A DNA stretch of 64,000 nt. It comes from Akkermansia muciniphila (lineage in GTDB: Bacteria > Verrucomicrobiota > Verrucomicrobiia > Verrucomicrobiales > Akkermansiaceae). Shown here in pieces: positions 61,401-64,000 of this stretch. The stretch covers positions 391,368 through 455,367 of the forward strand of contig NZ_PJKB01000002.1 in assembly GCF_002884975.1 (NCBI RefSeq). The letters are read 5' to 3'. Every line of letters starts with the position of its first letter. The stretch's first letter is position 1. A program made the translations under genes and the position numbers. The notes beneath the pieces were generated by a model. The model searched no databases, was not told the DNA's origin, and saw only the letters and a list, made by a program, of their open reading frames with translations.

Positions 61401-64000
61401 AACGCGGAACTGGTGCTGAATGCGCTGGTGCAGGGCAACTCCAACCTGACGCATGCGGGGACGGGCACCCTGATCCTGGATCAGGCCAATACCGCTACGG
61501 GTGCCCTCGGCATCACGAATGCCGGCGCCGTGGTCCAGCTTGGCACGGCGGACAAGGCCGGCCAGTGGGCCGGTACTGTACTGAACGGAGCGGGAACGCT
61601 GAAAATCGTTAACGGATCACTGACCTCCGCCATGACGCGTGGTGAAGGCGCCACCGCGGGCATCGTGGTGGATTCCGCCGTCAGCATCAACCTGGGCGGC
61701 ACCAATGGCGACATGCTGAAGGGCATCACCCTGGCTGCCGGAGGCAAGCTTACCAACGTCTCCGGAGACATTACGGTGGGCGCGGGAGCTACGGAAACGC
61801 TGAACCTCACCCTGGGTGCGGACAACGTCAATCAGGGCGCGGCCGGTACGGCCATCATTGACCAGGGAGACGGCAAGCTCGTCATCAATGATTCCGCCAC
61901 GGTCAATCTGGATATTGACGCCATTGTAAACACCCTCGTCGCCCACAAGGACGCCGGGGTGGAAAGCTGGCTGACGCTGACGACCGGAACGCTGGAATGC
62001 GCCAATCTGGGCGACATCCAGTTCAGCAAGATACTTTCCAACTACGGCATCCGCGTGACGGGCACCGACGGCGGCAGCCTGGTCCTCAGCGGCCAGGTCA
62101 GCGGCCTTTACATGGTGGACGGCACCGCCTCCTCTGATCCCGATACGGTCACGAACTACGGCACGCTGGGCATGTACGCCGGCGTGGTGATCGCCCAGGA
62201 CAAGACGCTTACCGTCCAGTTGGCGGGGGCCCCCGGCGACACCGACGGTGACGGCGCGGTCATCAACAACCTGCTGGGCGCAACGGGAAGCACGCTGAAA
62301 GTGGAAAACACCAATGCGGACGGAGGAAACGCCGTGGTCATCCTCAACAACGAACGCCTGGAAACGGGACTGCCCGCGCCGGATGATTATGCCGGGGCGG
62401 ATTCCATCATGGGCGGCAGCATCGTCGGGGAAAACGGAGTCACCTTCATCAAGCAGAACACGGGCAAGCTCACGGTCAACGGCTCCTTTGTGACGGACAC
62501 CCTCCGCATGGAAGGCGGCACGCTCACTCTGAATGGTGATGGCAGCAGCTTCAACCATGTGGTGCTGGCAGGCACGGCGGAAGGCGTGGTTCTGGACGTC
62601 AACCGTAATACCGTCATGGGAGACCTGACGGACAGCGGCGAAGGCGCAGACCTGAACATCGGCAGCGGAGCCACCCTCACCATTAACGATGCCAGCAGCC
62701 TTTCCGCCAGCACCATCCAGGGCAGCGGCACGCTTGCCCTTCATGATACGCTGGCCCTTTCCGGCACGGCAGCCCTCCAGGGAGGCATTCTGCTGGACCT
62801 GGTAAAGGATGATGACTCTACAGGCACGCTTGACCTTGGCTCAACCACCGGCAACACCGTTGCCGGAATCAGCGGCCAGGGAACCTTGAAGAGCAATGGC
62901 GGCGCTCTGGCCGTCAATACCGGCAATTCGGGCAGCGGCTCCGTCTTCAGCGGCACGCTGGAAGGTCGCGGGCAGCTCAACATCTCCGGCAATGCGGGAC
63001 AAACCCTTGACAACGTCATCACCGCCGCGGGCAGCAACTGGGCGATCAACAACACGGGCCGCCTCAATATCAAGATGGGCGGCACGGTAGAAGACCCGAG
63101 AGCCAATACGGCTCTTACCCTCAGCAGCCTGACGCTGGGCGACGGTTCCAGCACGAACCTCACCTTCAATACGGACTACGCCGGACCCATCATCAGCGTG
63201 ACCGGGAATATCAGCATCAGCCAGGGAGCGGAAATCACCCTCAGCTCCACCGGCAAGAATGAACTGACGCTGGGCGCGGACGGCAGCTACACGCTCATGC
63301 ATGCTGATGGAACCATCGACCTGGGTGGAAGCGACAGGCTGGCTATCCTGCTGGATCCCTCCTCCTCCGCCTTCAAGAAATTTGAAAACGATGCGTACCT
63401 GGTGATGGAAAACGGCAACCTCGTTCTGGTGGCTACGGCATCCAAGGACAATAAATACGCCCGTCTTGCGGATACGGTCAACTCCAGGGCCGGTGCGGAA
63501 CTTCTCTGGAACCTGCCCGGCGACCTGGCTGCGGATTCCATCCTCAAGAAGGTGGATGACGCCGTGGGAGCCCTGACGTCTTCCAACCCCTCGGAAGCGA
63601 AGCGGGTGATGGCCGCTGTAGCGGGCAGCACGGTCAACGCGCTGGGCACGGCCCAGAAGGACGCCCTGCGCGACCAGATGGGCTGGATCAGGAACCGCAC
63701 CACCCTCATGGGCGTCAACCCCGCCTACATCAACGAAGACCTCCCCTACTTCCACATGTGGATGGAAGGCACGGGCTCCTACGCCAAGCTGGACACCAAG
63801 GGAGATGAAAGCGGCTACCAGCTCACCACCTGGGGCGGCACCGTGGGCATGGACGTGGATCTCAGCGACCACTTCACCATGGGAGCGGCCTTCACGGCCA
63901 ACTACGGCGACCTGACGGCCAGCGCGGCGGACACGGCGGACGGCCACCTGGACAGCTACTACGCCAACCTCTTCGGCCGCTACCAGAGCAAGCGGTGGGC
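55419..64000 (+). CDS. Giant autotransporter with PATR-type beta-helix passenger (3' end outside window)
   Basis: The frame stays open from ATG 55419 to the window end, at least 2860 residues. A signal peptide (about 1-30, ending SYSHAA) leads into a Gly/Thr/Ser/Asn-rich beta-helix passenger. The passenger holds autotransporter-associated strand repeats such as GLTKVGSGTLTLSGQNTYTG (about 1398) and TTLTKTGDGTLALGYSGN. Four larger modules start with Trp signatures near residues 48, 295, 1016 (LRWKSGNWNTDSANTAW) and 1557 (FVWNGGTDRKW). From about 2776 (YFHMWMEGTGSYAKLD, GGTVGMDVDLSDHFTMGAAF) the outer-membrane beta-barrel of type V secretion begins and is cut by the edge. Expected to display a long adhesin-like fibre. 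No Shine-Dalgarno is visible. Confidence 0.9.
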   Translation, partial: MRLHLPPSLRSALLASLVSFSGFYSYSHAATSADFWQAPTFGGPDFTWTGAGEGDAVDTAGNWEGDAAPSRQEDKGPHLIFNDVDVTVTGTPPNTSDGGGISVTGNSNVSVGLGQWGGSVYVGAGSTLSTTFSNQIKSMEAEGHANIYVDGTLNLTTPGGNLNFDNGTGSGSHYWHIGLDGMINLSNTTTVTKNDRTWNVEVVVAGAMEALTVTNRELVDDALLTRYFMSTGADLGASLDSLLIWKQTGEDTYEALTRVDSADQLGAGNFVLVSNGSGMSVQYQGTGYNTETLVWNSTTGTWSNTGTGWYKSGDGGKTDTSFLNNDSVVFTAAEGVKTIALTGNIIAGTVTFQDGTNYTLNMGAGDSLQAEALSLGSQATLTLGDAAITGGTFTLGNNAGLLVSEGKTAAIASSITFGTGNTFTLGNNASLTLGDATHLMESFSSTVMGGTNSSLSVWLGNTDGSVTLSPGSTLKDITVYGNYAANTASQPAADTLNGATLHIGNGANFIIRPGAGTIRPSDRIVVEGGMYVLMNHNAADTVTIASDIVGGAGVTQNSSITFRRSENLNLNISGNVDYAGTMQLDQASGGYGPRVTFLNNTVNLGGLAVNYCIGGFTLTNSQATIGTLSMSSNWASSSIEVNSGSVVNATNVRLLKNGTLSINTGAELNVTGTNSDHGTGRSFIVDNGSTLTLNGGLLTGSAVLNLGYSGAGTFLASSGTANLGGLDFWANGNGVFRGKFQLGNATAGTARVNFGGNIVNFASGSEITLGMGTLGATANWSVTYNNAFTPSYITLAASNGSYVDTLDAGDKTTGRTITFNTGLTGSGKLTKIGAGTLVLNGAAKVPVPAEGETAAVPGFTGTVELREGALTVKDSSVIGQGTLLINGGLTVAVTSADGYSLDAGSTLGTINLDGGTATLAAALTLNGGSLSFGALSTDTAALTVNSVAGTGATALQIGLSSVTANTEYALLHGTGMTDTSMFTLGGSAAELYKATFTVSNDTLYVSLSDKDGLLRWKSGNWNTDSANTAWDLDGTPTAYADGQTVYFSDGADVNKTVTIVGNVAPGKINVSGTDFIFAGDGSITGDTTLNLLDGASLTINNANSYTGNTVLYDGSKLVVGNAGALGTSTVLLQGNSILELTTGTWNGLGTRLDASSTGTLKLSGNASGTTTAALAGIKYDVGAGTTLTLSAGTYGNTITGAGTLVSAVGTNVLNGNVDITGEYRVLATNGTACSWTLGSGASVTAGSFIGRYEFNGTTTLNIKKDAVMNITGTLRISRDGKGVMNIEQGGMVLAQTLDLGQNWAGAAAKGATINLNGGSLLLGAGGMTASGNANTIVLNMNSGTLGTTAAEGWSSAYNMTLTGNVTVDTRQYDAGTRSYNDQASTNITLGGVLSGTGGLTKVGSGTLTLSGQNTYTGLTNVQAGTLAFTNANAMTLGSISMGAGAKMTTASALTLNSGATLTFDMTGVVANGPIINIQAGALALTDATCTLTINNYGELEASDYVLAQWAAAGSLTTDSFTWTPDITREGFEYSIVVENNQLVLKVVDVSGDNGFVWNGGTDRKWINTNIDGWTTKLTGVDTLNDQEIYFSAAEEGEVKVSGTVTPKSVVFNSGTYTLVSDPDSAGFIADSVSPTTLTVNGTADVTLNLANTYTGGTTLNGGTLTIGADGALGTAGDITFNGGTLAYADSAAGTDVTGYDVSSRVKVGDGGALNVSVIGAGDTVSWAGLTADVMGAGTTLTKTGDGTLALGYSGNTLAHLTVEEGTLAFTGGATIGVNPNNSTIVSVSEGASLALSGGTVNLHAQLNGAGTITIGTADTAGQVNISNTGNTNFTGRLELIGNGENMSSNANWVAFGAGNTLGGGTVFIDGKGFFFTAGTTAANFEIGDAHGTMQNGSSGATYTFTGNLSGSGAWGMATNVRMTNILTGSLKDFSGTLSTNETSANNSRQVWNFGNGGASVTGTGNTVFGDGAILAGNTGSTDASLAAQYNVNYNNAELVLNALVQGNSNLTHAGTGTLILDQANTATGALGITNAGAVVQLGTADKAGQWAGTVLNGAGTLKIVNGSLTSAMTRGEGATAGIVVDSAVSINLGGTNGDMLKGITLAAGGKLTNVSGDITVGAGATETLNLTLGADNVNQGAAGTAIIDQGDGKLVINDSATVNLDIDAIVNTLVAHKDAGVESWLTLTTGTLECANLGDIQFSKILSNYGIRVTGTDGGSLVLSGQVSGLYMVDGTASSDPDTVTNYGTLGMYAGVVIAQDKTLTVQLAGAPGDTDGDGAVINNLLGATGSTLKVENTNADGGNAVVILNNERLETGLPAPDDYAGADSIMGGSIVGENGVTFIKQNTGKLTVNGSFVTDTLRMEGGTLTLNGDGSSFNHVVLAGTAEGVVLDVNRNTVMGDLTDSGEGADLNIGSGATLTINDASSLSASTIQGSGTLALHDTLALSGTAALQGGILLDLVKDDDSTGTLDLGSTTGNTVAGISGQGTLKSNGGALAVNTGNSGSGSVFSGTLEGRGQLNISGNAGQTLDNVITAAGSNWAINNTGRLNIKMGGTVEDPRANTALTLSSLTLGDGSSTNLTFNTDYAGPIISVTGNISISQGAEITLSSTGKNELTLGADGSYTLMHADGTIDLGGSDRLAILLDPSSSAFKKFENDAYLVMENGNLVLVATASKDNKYARLADTVNSRAGAELLWNLPGDLAADSILKKVDDAVGALTSSNPSEAKRVMAAVAGSTVNALGTAQKDALRDQMGWIRNRTTLMGVNPAYINEDLPYFHMWMEGTGSYAKLDTKGDESGYQLTTWGGTVGMDVDLSDHFTMGAAFTANYGDLTASAADTADGHLDSYYANLFGRYQSKRW

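Noticed and set aside
58254..61454. 1066-codon minus-strand open frame inside the autotransporter, plus others at 55974-57026, 61617-62744 and 62841-63947
   Set aside because: All are antisense to the autotransporter. The repetitive Gly/Thr/Asn codons of the sense strand suppress stops on the other strand; the products look like low-complexity Gly/Arg/Val text.

Overview
The window is chromosomal DNA of a Verrucomicrobiota bacterium, most consistent with Akkermansia. The evidence is a secreted GH89 alpha-N-acetylglucosaminidase, a PEP-CTERM surface protein, a type III glutamine synthetase, a giant autotransporter with PATR-type repeats, and housekeeping genes in small operons on both strands. 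I assign the genus from family knowledge, not from a database search.

Layout. Bases 1-3750 are the distal part of an rRNA operon: spacer, tRNA-Ala(TGC), tRNA-Ile(GAT), 23S, 5S and a terminator; the 16S gene lies before the window. From 3.8 to 12 kb come GH89, an OPT-family transporter, pyrF, and a tonB-like/CBS-pyrophosphatase pair. From 12 to 24.5 kb come dnaX-ybaB with a degenerate EEP-fold membrane protein, two tandem coiled-coil membrane paralogues with a small lipoprotein, tRNA-Ser, nnr-radC, infA, rplM-rpsI, and uvrC-rlmH. From 24.6 to 31.4 kb there is one long plus-strand operon: exbB-exbD-TPR protein-GT51 transglycosylase-inositol monophosphatase-ispF. From 32 to 53.5 kb nearly everything is on the minus strand: rpmH-rnpA-yidD-yidC, glnA type III, asd-ispA-nadC-pdxH-mutarotase, sdaA, trxB, an SGNH hydrolase, and an M29 peptidase-phosphoesterase-CPA2 antiporter-TatD operon. 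The plus-strand exceptions are a GNAT acetyltransferase and the PEP-CTERM gene. The window ends with purN, a Mip-like FKBP isomerase and the autotransporter, which runs off the right edge with at least 2860 codons.

Two observations stand out. First, infA (IF-1) has a roughly 100-residue Gly/Pro/Arg-rich N-terminal tail in frame. That frame contains no ATG, GTG or TTG before the conserved fold, and a perfect AAGGAG is followed after 6 nt by ATC. This suggests a non-canonical AUC start on an initiation-factor gene. Second, three intergenic regions carry paired, inverted copies of a CGGAT-N5-ATCCG site. Two of the pairs enclose about 180 bp directly in front of surface-protein genes (PEP-CTERM and autotransporter). 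This geometry is typical of invertible promoter segments.

Other points include a GT51 protein whose transpeptidase module has lost its catalytic motifs, an EEP-fold protein with no catalytic residues in the dnaX operon, and a secreted protein with a clan-CD-like His/Cys pattern. All calls come from reading the sequence. Promoters and the inversion model are inferences.
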